Positions 27,622 to 36,530 of a stretch of 64,000 nucleotides of DNA are shown here, one piece after another. Numbering within the stretch: the stretch's first letter is position 1; each line of letters opens with the position of its first letter. The stretch comes from M3007 sp044226205. GTDB taxonomy: Bacteria; Bacteroidota; Bacteroidia; Chitinophagales; Saprospiraceae. The stretch is from NCBI GenBank assembly GCA_044226205.1, contig JBGAHL010000011.1:80839-144838 (forward strand), given 5' to 3'. Position numbers and translations under genes: made by a program. A model generated the notes under the pieces. It saw nothing but the letters and a program-made list of their open reading frames with translations, did not search any database and was not told the DNA's origin.

Positions 27622-28332
27622 TTAGATTTTTCGCAGGCTGCCCGAGCCGCTAATGTTGGAATTGACGTCGGGGTTGCCGTGGTACTCCACATCGCCGCTG
27701 CCAGAGATGGAGACATCGAGCGTTTCGTTCGCCTCGAGCCGCACGTCGCCGCTGCCCGACACGTTGACCGTCGCGGTTTTCACCGGGCAATCGAGGGCGT
27801 CCACGTCGCCGCTGCCCGAAACCAGACAATTCAGGTCGTCGGCAATGCCACGCAGGTAAAGGTTGCCGCTGCCGCTGACGCGGGTTCTGACCTGCTGAAA
27901 ATCCAGATCGAAAATGCGGATGTCGCCGCTGCCGGAGATGTTGGTGAACAATTGCGTGCCGACGATCGGGTCAGATACTTTGACGTTGGCGCTGCCATTC
28001 ACGTCGAAACCTTTCCAGGCCGGCGCCGACACGCGAATGTGGAAATCATCCACATCCCAGACGTCGCGGTTGAAAAATATCTTGAGCGTTCCGTCGGGAT
28101 CGACCAAGGTCTCGAGATAGGGCAGGACGTTTTCCTCGCAAGTCACTTCGAGGTGGAACACCGAATCGACCTGGACTTCCACGTCGGCGTTGGTGCCGAT
28201 TTCAAGGGCGTTAAAGCCGCTGACCGGACGAACTTCCGTCACCCGTTCGCCTTCTCCGCGGATACCGCAGGCGGTGAATAATACGCTCACGACAAGCAGC
28301 GCAGGCAAGATGTGCTTCACATTGATTTTCAT
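27622..28332 (-). CDS. GIN-domain (DUF2807) lipoprotein
   Basis: 236 residues; lipoprotein signal MKINVKHILPALLVVSVLFTAC with the lipid-attachment Cys at 22. The rest is a DUF2807 'putative auto-transporter adhesin head GIN' domain, a right-handed beta-helix-like array with the phrase SGSG repeated about seven times at 15-20 residue intervals (ISGSGDI, VSGSGNL, VSGSGDV and so on). Such proteins are abundant in Bacteroidota and their role is unknown. It precedes the TonB receptor and is divergent from the FecI cassette. Confidence 0.9.
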   Translation of the reverse strand: MKINVKHILPALLVVSVLFTACGIRGEGERVTEVRPVSGFNALEIGTNADVEVQVDSVFHLEVTCEENVLPYLETLVDPDGTLKIFFNRDVWDVDDFHIRVSAPAWKGFDVNGSANVKVSDPIVGTQLFTNISGSGDIRIFDLDFQQVRTRVSGSGNLYLRGIADDLNCLVSGSGDVDALDCPVKTATVNVSGSGDVRLEANETLDVSISGSGDVEYHGNPDVNSNISGSGSLRKI

Positions 28333-28598
28333 AGCTTAAAAAAGAGTTTTGTGATAAATGTTTGGGTTTGCAGGCCGGGTTCGTCGCCCCGGTCCGGTGC
28401 GTTTACTCCCTGTGACACCGAGCCCCTGCGTTTACCCTGATTGCTCCTCAAAATTTTTTTTTCGCAAACCCGACACGCCGAAATCGAACGGGGTTACATG
28501 CCTGAGATTCAATATTCAACGAGCAGATTGAATTCAACGACCAAGGCTGCCGGTCAGGCGACCAAAAAAAATTGGCCCACCGACATCAGGGTAGGTTT

Positions 28599-28606
28599 TA
28601 CCTTCG
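28599..28606 (+). promoter_or_regulatory. Probable promoter of the FecI-FecR cassette
   Basis: TACCTTCG (7 of 8 to TAnnTTTG) 8 bp upstream of ATG 28615. A start here rules out the in-frame extension to 28441. The remainder of the 282-bp divergent gap (28333-28614) shows no other clear signal. Confidence 0.4.
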
Positions 28607-28614
28607 GTGTCTTA

Positions 28615-29199
28615 ATGCAGAACCCGATCGTGTACGCCTACGACCAACCCGAGCTGCCGGCTGCTATCCGGCAAGGCGACGAAGTAGCATTCGACGCGCT
28701 TTTCCGCGCGTTGTATGCGCCGCTTTGCCGCTACGCCACGGGCTTGTGCGACGGCGACCCTGATCAGGCAGAAGATCTTGTGCAACAGGCTTTTGTAAAA
28801 TTGTGGGAGCAACGCGCCCAACTCGATGTCCGCCATTCCATCCGTGCGTATTTGTACAAAATGGTGCATCATCAGGCCCTCAACCGGCTGCGCCACCAGC
28901 GCACCCGACTGCGCCATCAGACGGAGCGCCTGCGCGAGCCCGAAGCATCCAGCGATCTGCCCGATCCCGAATTGCAGGAACACATCAACCGGGCGCTGCA
29001 AACCCTGCCGCCCCAATGCCGCCAGATATTCGAACTCAGTCGTTTTGAAGAATTAAAATACCGTGAAATCGCCGACATGCTCCAGTTGTCCATCAAAACC
29101 GTGGAAACCCAGATGGGGAAAGCGCTTCGCCTGATGCGCGTCCATCTGGCCGACTACCTGGGCATTCTGTTGCTGATTTATCAAGTTTTTAAAAAATAA
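28615..29199 (+). CDS. ECF sigma-70 factor, FecI/Bacteroidota family 1
   Basis: 194 residues. Region 2 (about 20-85) includes LCDGDPDQAEDLVQQAFVKL and IRAYLYKMVHHQALNRLR; region 4 (about 130-185) has FELSRFEELKYREIADMLQL and the helix-turn-helix IKTVETQMGKALRLMRVHL. These match the Bacteroidota ECF family with FecR partners. The start is ATG 28615; a longer frame exists but the likely promoter falls inside it. FecR follows with a 1-bp gap and a STN-type protein after that, so the cassette should be self-contained: signal sensed in the envelope, FecR releases the sigma factor. Confidence 0.94.
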   Translation: MQNPIVYAYDQPELPAAIRQGDEVAFDALFRALYAPLCRYATGLCDGDPDQAEDLVQQAFVKLWEQRAQLDVRHSIRAYLYKMVHHQALNRLRHQRTRLRHQTERLREPEASSDLPDPELQEHINRALQTLPPQCRQIFELSRFEELKYREIADMLQLSIKTVETQMGKALRLMRVHLADYLGILLLIYQVFKK

Positions 29200-29200
29200 C

Positions 29201-30187
29201 ATGCCCTTCTTCCCTCCCGACATCGATGAATTGCTGGCCAAAGTGATTGCCGGCGAAGCGGAACCGGCCGAACAATCGCGGTTGGATGCCTGGCTGGAGG
29301 AATCGGCCGAAAACCGCCGATACTACGAAGGGCTGCAAAAAATGTGGCGGCATGCCCGCCCCGCCAACGCCGCAGCGCCGGATTTCGACACGGAAAAAGC
29401 GCTGGAAAAAGTCAAATCCCTGCGGCGCAACACGGGCGCCCGGCCAAGCCTCAACATCTATTGGTGGCCGGCCGCGGCAGCCGCGGCCCTGGTGTTGCTG
29501 CTGGCCGCGTACTGGCTGTTCCTGCGCCCCGCCCCGATCCCCGCCCTTGAACTGGCGGCAACCGACGCCATCGTGACCGACACCCTGCCCGACCGGTCGG
29601 TAGTGGTGCTCGACAAGGCGTCCAGCCTGCGGGTTGCGGAGAATTTTGACCGCAAGGAACGCCGCATGCAACTCAGCGGCGCCGCGCATTTCGCCGTGCA
29701 ACCCGACAAGGAAAAACCATTTGTCGTCGAGGTGGCAGCGCTGGAAGTCCGTGTAGTCGGCACCGAATTCACGGTCGATACCCACCGCGAACCGGGCAGC
29801 ACGGTGATCACGGTCAACAGCGGCATCGTGCAACTGACCGCAGGCGCCCAACAAATTTTGGTGCATGCCGGCGAACAGGCTCAATATCGCCAGGCCGACG
29901 GTTCCCTGCAATTGCTCGCCAAACCCGACCCGAATGTCGCGGCATGGCACAGCCGGGTATTCAAATTCGAAGCCACTCCGCTGTCCGAGGTGGTCAAAGC
30001 CATCGAACAGGCGTACGATATCCAAATCGTATTAAAAAACAGCGATTTGGCGCGCTGCACGCTCACGACCGACTACGCCAACGAATCGCCCGAACGTATT
30101 CTGGAACTGATCGCGGAAACCTTTTCGCTCCGGTTGAGCAAAGTGGGAGAACAATACGTCCTCGACGGGCCCGCCTGTGTCGAATAA
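29201..30187 (+). CDS. FecR family anti-sigma factor
   Basis: 328 residues. N-terminal cytoplasmic sigma-binding segment (1-80, with LLAKVIAGEAEPAEQSRLDAW), a single membrane helix (about 87-108, rich in Ala/Leu after NIYWWP), then the periplasmic FecR domain (about 120-235; VVLDKASSLRVAENF, VVGTEFTVD) and a C-terminal DUF4974-type domain (about 250-325, RVFKFEATPLSEVVKAIEQA). The start codon lies one base after the sigma factor stop. It should hold the sigma factor inactive until a periplasmic partner signals. Confidence 0.95.
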   Translation: MPFFPPDIDELLAKVIAGEAEPAEQSRLDAWLEESAENRRYYEGLQKMWRHARPANAAAPDFDTEKALEKVKSLRRNTGARPSLNIYWWPAAAAAALVLLLAAYWLFLRPAPIPALELAATDAIVTDTLPDRSVVVLDKASSLRVAENFDRKERRMQLSGAAHFAVQPDKEKPFVVEVAALEVRVVGTEFTVDTHREPGSTVITVNSGIVQLTAGAQQILVHAGEQAQYRQADGSLQLLAKPDPNVAAWHSRVFKFEATPLSEVVKAIEQAYDIQIVLKNSDLARCTLTTDYANESPERILELIAETFSLRLSKVGEQYVLDGPACVE

Positions 30188-30241
30188 AGCCTGACCGCCT
30201 GGTAACGAAACCTGAATTTTAAAGCCGCTTTTTGACGCAAC

Positions 30242-31486
30242 ATGCCCTCCTCCTTTCTACGCATATTGCCCCGCTTTGTCTGCTGCCTTGTGTTTTCAGC
30301 ATGGCTGTTTCCGGGCGCCCTGACGGCGGCTGAATTGCTGGAACGCCGTATCAGCGTCGATTTCCGGCATACGCCGCTAAAAAACGCCATGGAGGAAGTG
30401 GCCCGGCAAGGGCAGTTTCAGTGGTCGTACAATGCGGCTATTTTGCCGGAAGGCAAAAAGGTCACCCTGCGGGCCGATAACTGGACGGTTCGCGAAATAC
30501 TTTTCGCCATGCTGGGCGAGGATTACGAGTTCAAACCCAGCGGCAACTACCTCATTCTCAGAAAACGCCGACGCCCCTCGGACGAACTGAGCGGCTACAT
30601 TACCGATCCCAGAACCGGCCAACGCCTGGCCAATGCCTCGGTGTACGACCGCCGCACCCTCCGCTCCACCACCACCGACGACAACGGGTATTACCGGCTC
30701 AAAAAAACAGGCCGGGAGGCCGAACTGGTCGTCGCCAAACTGGGCTATCGCGACACGGTTTTGCAGATCAGTTCCAGTTCTCCGCGTTTTCAAAAAATCC
30801 AGCTCGACACGTTTTCCACCCGGACAGCCGCCCAGGACCCCTCGTTTCTGGACGCTGCCTACACGGACGTAGAGCGTTTTTTTGCCAAAACCGTGGACCG
30901 CTGGAACGAGCTCAATGTCCGGGACTCGCTGACCCGCCAATTCCAGGTTTCGTTTCTGCCTTATGTAGGCACCAACCACCGACTCAGCGGCAGGGTGCGC
31001 AACGACTTCTCGCTGAACGTGCTGGCAGGGCGTTCGCTGGCCGTCAACCGGCTTGAAATCGGCGGTTTGGCCAATTTTACCCGCGAATCCGTGAACGGCG
31101 TCCAGATCGGCGGACTGTTCAACTGGCTGCGCGGCGACAACCGCGGATTGCAAATCGCGGGCTTGTTCAACACCACACGCGATACTTCCAGCGGGCTGCA
31201 GGTGGCAGGGCTGTTCAATGCCACTCGGCACAGCAGCGGCGTTTCGGGGCAGGTCGCGGGGCTCAACAATTTCGCCGGCGAAGGCACCTGCAATATCCAG
31301 GTGGCCGGCTTGTTCAATCAGGCCGACACCGTGGCAGGCGTTCAAATAGCGGGACTTGCCAACCACGCCAAAAAGGTGCGGGGCGTACAAATCGGGCTGT
31401 TCAATTCGGCCGATTCCCTCAGCGGCCTCCAGATCGGGTTGCTCAACCGCTCCGGCCGGCGATGGCTGCCGGTGGTGAATTGGTGA
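30242..31486 (+). CDS. STN + carboxypeptidase-regulatory + LA_2272-type surface-repeat protein
   Basis: 414 residues. Signal peptide (1-30), STN domain (about 37-106, ISVDFRHTPLKNAMEEVARQ), CarboxypepD_reg-like domain (about 114-190), linker (200-265), then seven or eight repeats of about 20 residues (270-402) with core GVQIGGLFN/GLQIAGLFN, ending GLQIGLLNRSGRRWLPVVNW. This end is characteristic of LA_2272-type surface repeats, so the protein is complete. In ordinary FecI-FecR systems the STN domain belongs to a TonB receptor; here no barrel follows. It begins 54 bp after fecR. Function unknown; sensing through STN-FecR contact is inference. Confidence 0.85.
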   Translation: MPSSFLRILPRFVCCLVFSAWLFPGALTAAELLERRISVDFRHTPLKNAMEEVARQGQFQWSYNAAILPEGKKVTLRADNWTVREILFAMLGEDYEFKPSGNYLILRKRRRPSDELSGYITDPRTGQRLANASVYDRRTLRSTTTDDNGYYRLKKTGREAELVVAKLGYRDTVLQISSSSPRFQKIQLDTFSTRTAAQDPSFLDAAYTDVERFFAKTVDRWNELNVRDSLTRQFQVSFLPYVGTNHRLSGRVRNDFSLNVLAGRSLAVNRLEIGGLANFTRESVNGVQIGGLFNWLRGDNRGLQIAGLFNTTRDTSSGLQVAGLFNATRHSSGVSGQVAGLNNFAGEGTCNIQVAGLFNQADTVAGVQIAGLANHAKKVRGVQIGLFNSADSLSGLQIGLLNRSGRRWLPVVNW

Positions 31487-31608
31487 GCGGGAAAAGAGGT
31501 CTTGGGTCGGCGCCAATGGTTGTTTTCACCGGCCAGGAATTCTGAACCGCCTCGGATTTGAAGACCCACGGATTTTAAGAAGCGAAGTTTTGATCGCGAT
31601 TTTGGTCC

Positions 31609-31616
31609 TACCTTTG
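31609..31616 (+). promoter_or_regulatory. Promoter -7 box of the ABC permease gene
   Basis: TACCTTTG, exact consensus, 23 bp before the GTG start at 31640. Confidence 0.5.
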
Positions 31617-31639
31617 TCGCTCAATTTTTCCAACCGGCT

Positions 31640-32869
31640 GTGAATCTTTCCCTGCTTTTTGCCCGTCGTTACCTGTTTGCCAAACGCAGCACCAATGCGA
31701 TCAACATCATTACCGGCATTTCGGTGGTGGGCGTTGCCATCGGCACAGCCGCTCTGATCCTTGTGCTTTCGGTGTTCAACGGGTTTGAAGACCTGTTGTC
31801 CAATCTTTTCGGCTATTTCAACCCCGAAATCAAAGTGATTCCGGCCAAAGGCAAAACCTTTCAGCCCGACAGCCTGGTGCTGGCAGAAATCCGCCAACTC
31901 CCCGATGTCGCCGTTCTGAGCGAAACGCTGGAAGAAATCGCTGTCTTCGAATACGATGGCTCGCAGGTGTCCGGCATTCTGAAAGGGGTCGACGAAGTGT
32001 ACCCGCGCGTCAACGACATTGATTCCACGCTGCGCGAAGGCGAGTTCAGGCTCCAGGGCGGCGACCGCAATTTCGCGGTACTCGGCGCCGGCATGCGCAA
32101 CAAACTCAGTGTCAACATCAACAACCCGCTGGCCTCGCTGACCATCTACATGGCCACCGACGGGTCCTCGCAGGACGAACTGATCCCCGGCAAACCGTTC
32201 AAAAGCCGTATCGCCTTCCCGGCCGGCACCTTCGCCATTCAACAGGAGTTCGACAGTGAATACGTGCTGACCAACCTGGGTTTTGTGCGCGAATTGCTCG
32301 GCGACACAGCCTCTACCGTGTCGGCGCTCGAAATTCGTTGCAAACCCGGGGCGAGCGTCTCTTCGGTGAAAAAAGATTTGCGCCGTTTGCTGGGCGAGTC
32401 GGTGGTGATCAAAGACCGTTACGAACAAAACGAGGCATTTTTCAAGGTGATGCGCCTTGAAAAATGGATGGGTTACGCGATCACCTCCCTGATGCTCGTG
32501 CTCATGGCTTTCAATCTCGTCGGCGCGCTCTGGATGATCGTGCTGGACAAACAAAAAGACATTTCCGTGTTGAAAAGCATGGGCGCCGACGACCGCACCG
32601 TACACCGCATCTTTCTGAGCGAAGGGTTGTTGCTCACGCTGCTCGGGCTGATCAGCGGTGTTGCGCTGGCGATCATGTTGTACTGGATTCAAAAAACCTG
32701 GGGTATCGTGACCATTCCACAGGGTTTTCTGGTCGAAAGTTATCCGATCGCCATGCGTGCAGCCGATTTTTTGCCCGTCACCCTGACCGTCGTGGGGATC
32801 GGGCTGCTGGCTTCGCTGGCGCCTGCTGCGCGCGCCATGCGAGTACCTTCATTTTTAAGGGAAGAATAA
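31640..32869 (+). CDS. FtsX/LolC-like ABC transporter permease
   Basis: 409 residues from GTG 31640. An N-terminal helix after SLLFARRYLFAKRSTNAINIITGIS, a periplasmic domain (about 55-265) and three C-terminal helices (about 275-300, 325-350, 375-400) give the four-helix LolC/LolE/MacB layout; FLPVTLTVVGIGLLASLAPAA and the last YP..MR motif are typical. Such permeases work with an ATPase that extracts lipoproteins or other envelope substrates. No ATPase gene lies beside it. Confidence 0.88.
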   Translation: MNLSLLFARRYLFAKRSTNAINIITGISVVGVAIGTAALILVLSVFNGFEDLLSNLFGYFNPEIKVIPAKGKTFQPDSLVLAEIRQLPDVAVLSETLEEIAVFEYDGSQVSGILKGVDEVYPRVNDIDSTLREGEFRLQGGDRNFAVLGAGMRNKLSVNINNPLASLTIYMATDGSSQDELIPGKPFKSRIAFPAGTFAIQQEFDSEYVLTNLGFVRELLGDTASTVSALEIRCKPGASVSSVKKDLRRLLGESVVIKDRYEQNEAFFKVMRLEKWMGYAITSLMLVLMAFNLVGALWMIVLDKQKDISVLKSMGADDRTVHRIFLSEGLLLTLLGLISGVALAIMLYWIQKTWGIVTIPQGFLVESYPIAMRAADFLPVTLTVVGIGLLASLAPAARAMRVPSFLREE

Positions 32870-32874
32870 AATAC

Positions 32875-33219
32875 ATTTTGCCGCGATGCGGCACATACGA
32901 TGCCAAGCTACATACGTTTTGCCGCGATGCGGCACATACGATGCCCACTGGGTATTTTGCTAAAGCTACATACGTTTTGCCGCGATGCGGCACATACGAT
33001 GTCCACTGGCATTATTATGCGGGAGCTATCCGCGATGCGGCACACACGATACCTGCTGGGCATTTAGGAATTTGCTGCGATGCGGCAATTGTTCAGGACT
33101 GGGCCGCAATTGGAGCAAATAAGATCCGAAGCAAGCCACCTGCTCACATGCCGCAGCGCGGCAAAACGTATGTAGAAATACACGGTACATTTCACGCCGC
33201 AGCGCGGCAAAACGTATGT
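32875..33219. repeat. REP-like palindrome array, direct and inverted copies
   Basis: Core TTTTGCCGCGATGCGGCACA with a GCCGC/GCGGC palindrome. Copies in one orientation start near 32875, 32917, 32973 and 33029 and a short one near 33075; period 58 bp between the second and third. Two copies in the opposite orientation (GCCGCAGCGCGGCAAAACGT) lie at about 33149-33175 and 33195-33219. CATACGTTTT and AAAACGTATG mark the outer ends. The array fills the 356-bp gap between the permease gene and the convergent DUF4340 gene. Confidence 0.88.
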
Positions 33220-33225
33220 ATCTTT

Positions 33226-34245
33226 TTATTGCAACAGGGCGGGTGGCCGGGGCGTACCTTCAAAGAAGAAACTGTACCCGCGGAACACAGGTCCGAAGAC
33301 CTTTTCCTGGGTCAGGTAAAAGTCGTCGCCCAGACCGGTAAAATAGCGAACCACGAAGTTGTTGTCGGTGTAATGGCTGCGTTTTACGGCCACAGGCCAG
33401 AATCTGGCCGTTGTTTCCGTGCCGTCGGTGCGTTTGAGGTTGACGATGGCAAACGGCACCAGCGCCTCCACGGAATCCCGAATCGGGTTGTCATTCTCAA
33501 AAGCCTCGGCTACCATACGTTCAAACTGGAGGAGGTAAGCCTCGGGCACCCCTTTGCGTTGCGGGCTGTGGATGACTGGCGTGGTGCTGTAATAAGGTTT
33601 CACCTCGTACTGGGCCTGCCCGACCTTTTCAAGCCGGAAAGATTCCTTTTTTTGCAGCGGGTATTCCACCGAAACCGACTGGATTTGCTCGGGTTTTTCT
33701 ACAAAAACCGCCCGGTCGCGCCACTCGTTTTCGTCGGTAAAAAAGCGCACCCGCAACTGACCGACAAAGCCGGGAATATGCGTCACGTAGGGCTGCTCCG
33801 AACCTTCCATTTGCATCACCGTGCCGCCTTCATCGTTGGTCACGCCGCCCACGTAGTATTGTTTCAGCAGTTGATTGCTCCTGTCGTACACTTCCACCTT
33901 GATGCCTTCGGCCGCGATGGTATTGACCATGACCGGCACGGCGGCCTTGGGCGGCACGTAGTACACGTTTACCTGCGTAAGCGTCTGGAGCAGCAATTGC
34001 ATGGCCGTGGGGCGGGCGCGATACTTTCCGTTGAGTTGCCAGTAATCGTCCTTCCGTTCGAGGGTGACGGAATGGCCACGGCGGTCGGCGAGGAATATTT
34101 TACCGATATCGTCGCCTCTTTTGACGGCAAAATCCATGTCCGGGGAGACACGAGTGCTGTCTTGATTCTTTTTCAATTGATACGCGTAATAAGCGCCGCC
34201 GCCCAGCAGAAGAAAGAGGGCGGCCAATAGCCAGGTGCGATTCAT
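33226..34245 (-). CDS. DUF4340 domain protein
   Basis: About 339 residues from ATG 34245 (MNRTWLLAALFLLLGGGAYY), a single N-terminal membrane helix; a longer frame to 34320 is rejected. The body is the repeated beta/alpha DUF4340 fold (DFAVKRGDDIGKIFLADRRG, YWQLNGKYRARPTAMQLLL, VEVYDRSNQLLKQYYVGG). In other Bacteroidota and myxobacteria DUF4340 proteins are encoded beside GldG-like ABC components. Here they are separate: gldA-gldF lie at 46.5-48.2 kb. The C-terminus ends at the border of the REP-like array. Role unknown, probably envelope. Confidence 0.85.
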   Translation of the reverse strand: MNRTWLLAALFLLLGGGAYYAYQLKKNQDSTRVSPDMDFAVKRGDDIGKIFLADRRGHSVTLERKDDYWQLNGKYRARPTAMQLLLQTLTQVNVYYVPPKAAVPVMVNTIAAEGIKVEVYDRSNQLLKQYYVGGVTNDEGGTVMQMEGSEQPYVTHIPGFVGQLRVRFFTDENEWRDRAVFVEKPEQIQSVSVEYPLQKKESFRLEKVGQAQYEVKPYYSTTPVIHSPQRKGVPEAYLLQFERMVAEAFENDNPIRDSVEALVPFAIVNLKRTDGTETTARFWPVAVKRSHYTDNNFVVRYFTGLGDDFYLTQEKVFGPVFRGYSFFFEGTPRPPALLQ

Positions 34246-34410
34246 AAGAGTGCGTTGTCGCTGATTTGTGTTGAAAAATAGTGTTGCTGAAACACTACAA
34301 GGGCGCAGTTTGGCGGGCACACAAGGGGATTAGCTCGAAAAGCGCAGGCAAAAAAACGGGTTTGCCGCAATCTGCCCAAATGCAAGGTCGTACGGACGAC
34401 GGGGAATGAC

Positions 34411-34445
34411 AAAAAAAAGTCTGCTCCACATTGCGCGGAGCAGAC
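34411..34445 (-). terminator. Intrinsic terminator of htrA
   Basis: On the minus strand a 9-bp stem (GTCTGCTCC/GGAGCAGAC, 34419-34445, 9-nt loop) is followed directly by eight T residues (34411-34418). It lies 56 bp after the protease stop codon. Confidence 0.85.
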
Positions 34446-34500
34446 ACATCAAAACAAAACGAAAAACCAACTTTATCTTTAATACGCGAAAATCGCGCCA

Positions 34501-35640
34501 TTAATTGTTGTTGCGGGTTTTCATACGCACGGGTAAATCCATCGATTTGCCGTTGCGCACGAGGGTGACATTCACCGTTTCACCCACCTTTGAACGCCCG
34601 ATCATCTCGCGAAGTTCCGCGGTGGACGTCACGGTTTTGCCATTTACTTTGGTGATGATATCCTTGGGTACGATACCGGCGGAAGCGGCCGAACCGTCCG
34701 GGTCGAGGTTGACGATAGCCACACCCTGAGTGTAAGGAATATCGAGCTGTTCGGCCACATTGCTGTCCATGGATGTAATGTCGACGCCGAGGTAGGCGCG
34801 GCGGAATTCGCCGTATTTGATGAGGTCGTCGGCAATGCGGCGAGCCAGGTTGACCGGGATTGCGAAGGCGTAACCAGCGAAAGTACCCGTCGGCGTGGCG
34901 ATGGCGGAGTTGATGCCGATGAGTTCGCCATCGACATTGACGAGGGCACCGCCGGAGTTGCCGGGATTGACGGCGGCATCGGTCTGGATAAACGATTCGA
35001 TGCCCGATTTACCCTGAATGATGTTGATATCGCGTCCCTTGGCGCTGACGATGCCGGCGGTGACGGTGGAGGTCAGGTCGAAGGGATTGCCCACGGCCAG
35101 CACCCATTCGCCGACGCGTACGTCGTCGGAATTGCCCATGCGAATGGCAGGCAGGTCTTTGGCGTCGATCTTGATCACGGCCATGTCGGTATCGGCGTCG
35201 CGGCCGACGAGGCGGGCTTTGAACTCGCGGTTGTCGTGCAGGGTGACGAGGTATTCGTCGGCAAAATCGACCACGTGGTTGTTGGTCAGGATGTAGCCGT
35301 CTTCGGTATAAATAACGCCCGAGCCGGTGCCGGAGCGCGGTTGAGCGAAGTTGTCGCCGAAAAAGAAACTCCAGGGATTGGAGCGCTGGCGCTGAATGGC
35401 CGCTTGCTGGCTTTCGGTGGCCTTGATGTGCACCACTGCGGACATCGAGTTGTCGGCAGCCCTGGTGAAGTCGAAAGGCGCGGAGGCGCCCTGGTAATTC
35501 ACCTGTCGGGCAAGTGTTGTGGTGGTATTGCTATTGTCGGTGTTGACGTTGGGGTTTTTGTCCAGAAATTTGGCGGCTCCAAAGGTGGCGGCTCCACCGA
35601 GAGCGCCGGCAAGCATCGTAGACCAGAATTTATTCGCCAT
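34501..35640 (-). CDS. HtrA/DegP-like periplasmic serine protease
   Basis: 379 residues; Deg-type quality-control protease of the envelope. An N-terminal hydrophobic segment (5-25, MLAGALGGAATFGAA) acts as signal or anchor. Trypsin-like domain with catalytic His122 (TNNHVV), Asp152 (DTDMAV) and Ser229 (GNSGGA), all present; then one PDZ domain (about 285-375, YLGVDITSMDS...GIVPKDIITKVNGK). One PDZ instead of two is closer to DegS/HtrA than to E. coli DegP. It has its own terminator. Confidence 0.95.
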   Translation of the reverse strand: MANKFWSTMLAGALGGAATFGAAKFLDKNPNVNTDNSNTTTTLARQVNYQGASAPFDFTRAADNSMSAVVHIKATESQQAAIQRQRSNPWSFFFGDNFAQPRSGTGSGVIYTEDGYILTNNHVVDFADEYLVTLHDNREFKARLVGRDADTDMAVIKIDAKDLPAIRMGNSDDVRVGEWVLAVGNPFDLTSTVTAGIVSAKGRDINIIQGKSGIESFIQTDAAVNPGNSGGALVNVDGELIGINSAIATPTGTFAGYAFAIPVNLARRIADDLIKYGEFRRAYLGVDITSMDSNVAEQLDIPYTQGVAIVNLDPDGSAASAGIVPKDIITKVNGKTVTSTAELREMIGRSKVGETVNVTLVRNGKSMDLPVRMKTRNNN

Positions 35641-35895
35641 AGCTCGATCAAAAAAGGTTGTAAGGTTTATGTAGTAACTTTGTTGTTACAGAAGGAGTGT
35701 GGGTAAAACGTCGATTCGCCGGGTTTGCTGCGCTTTTTTGTTATTTTAACGCCTTATTAACCTTCATTTTCCGAAAACAGGTGTCAGGTTTTTTCCACCG
35801 CGAATACTTTTTGCAAAACGAAAAAAATTGCTCCTGTGTTTTCCACTTTCTTTATTGCCCGACCAACGACCTTTGCTGAACGACAAACGCCCGAC

Positions 35896-36486
35896 ATGAT
35901 ACCCTCGCCGGACGCTCACCTGCCGCTCGACACCCTGCTTCAGCCCGAATCGGACCTGGAAAAACTCCTGCTCACCCTGCCAGAATTCCAGCAGGGTCTG
36001 CGTTGGGGCGAGCCGCGTTTTGGCCATCCCGAGGGGCTGGTGGCTTACCACGTCCGCGAAGTGCTCGAAAACATCGACCTGATCCCCAATCTCCCGACCG
36101 ACGACCGCGCCAGACTGCGCCTCATCGCCCTCTCGCACGATACTTTCAAATACGCCGAAGACCGCGGTCGCCCGCGCGACTGGAACCGTCACCACGGCGT
36201 TCTGGCCCGCCGGTTTATGGAACACTACACCGATGACCCCTTCGTGCTCGACATCATCGAAACGCACGACGACGCCTACTACGCCTGGCTGGGCTCCCGG
36301 CCCGGTTGTACCGCCCCCGGGGCCCGCAGCCTCGTCGGACTGCTGCACCGCGTCGGCCATTGCCTGCAACTTTACTACCTGTTTTTCAAATGCGACACCC
36401 AGACCGGCGACAAGGTGCAGGCCTCGCTGAAATGGTTTGAAAAGAATGTGCTGGGGATCGAGTATGTGCGGGTGAGGGAGTGGTGA
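35896..36486 (+). CDS. HD-domain phosphohydrolase-like protein
   Basis: 196 residues from ATG 35896 (MIPSPDAHLP); an in-frame ATG at 35836 precedes the candidate GACCTTTG box at 35868-35875 and is not favoured. The HD-domain metal ligands are seen as His in VAYHVREVLE, the HD pair in LSHDTFKYAE, His in NRHHGVLARR and an Asp in IIETHDDAYY. HD proteins hydrolyse phosphate esters of nucleotides or related compounds; the substrate here is unknown. It stands alone, convergent with the DUF58 gene. Confidence 0.75.
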   Translation: MIPSPDAHLPLDTLLQPESDLEKLLLTLPEFQQGLRWGEPRFGHPEGLVAYHVREVLENIDLIPNLPTDDRARLRLIALSHDTFKYAEDRGRPRDWNRHHGVLARRFMEHYTDDPFVLDIIETHDDAYYAWLGSRPGCTAPGARSLVGLLHRVGHCLQLYYLFFKCDTQTGDKVQASLKWFEKNVLGIEYVRVREW

Positions 36487-36530
36487 GGGCTATTTTTGAT
36501 CTTTAACTGGCGAAAACTCCGTGTAAATGG

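Noticed and set aside
32464..34230. Plus-strand open frame of 588 codons
   Set aside because: Crosses the permease gene in another frame, the REP-like array and the antisense of the DUF4340 gene; an artefact of their composition.
34295..34501. 68-codon minus-strand frame between the protease and DUF4340 genes
   Set aside because: It reads through the htrA terminator hairpin and has no protein-like composition.
35697..35879. 60-codon frame with GTG start, AAGGAG upstream and TAACTTTG box at 35675-35682
   Set aside because: Signals are suggestive but the peptide has no recognisable features and lies in the divergent htrA/HD gap; the box may belong to a leader of the HD gene. Left unannotated.
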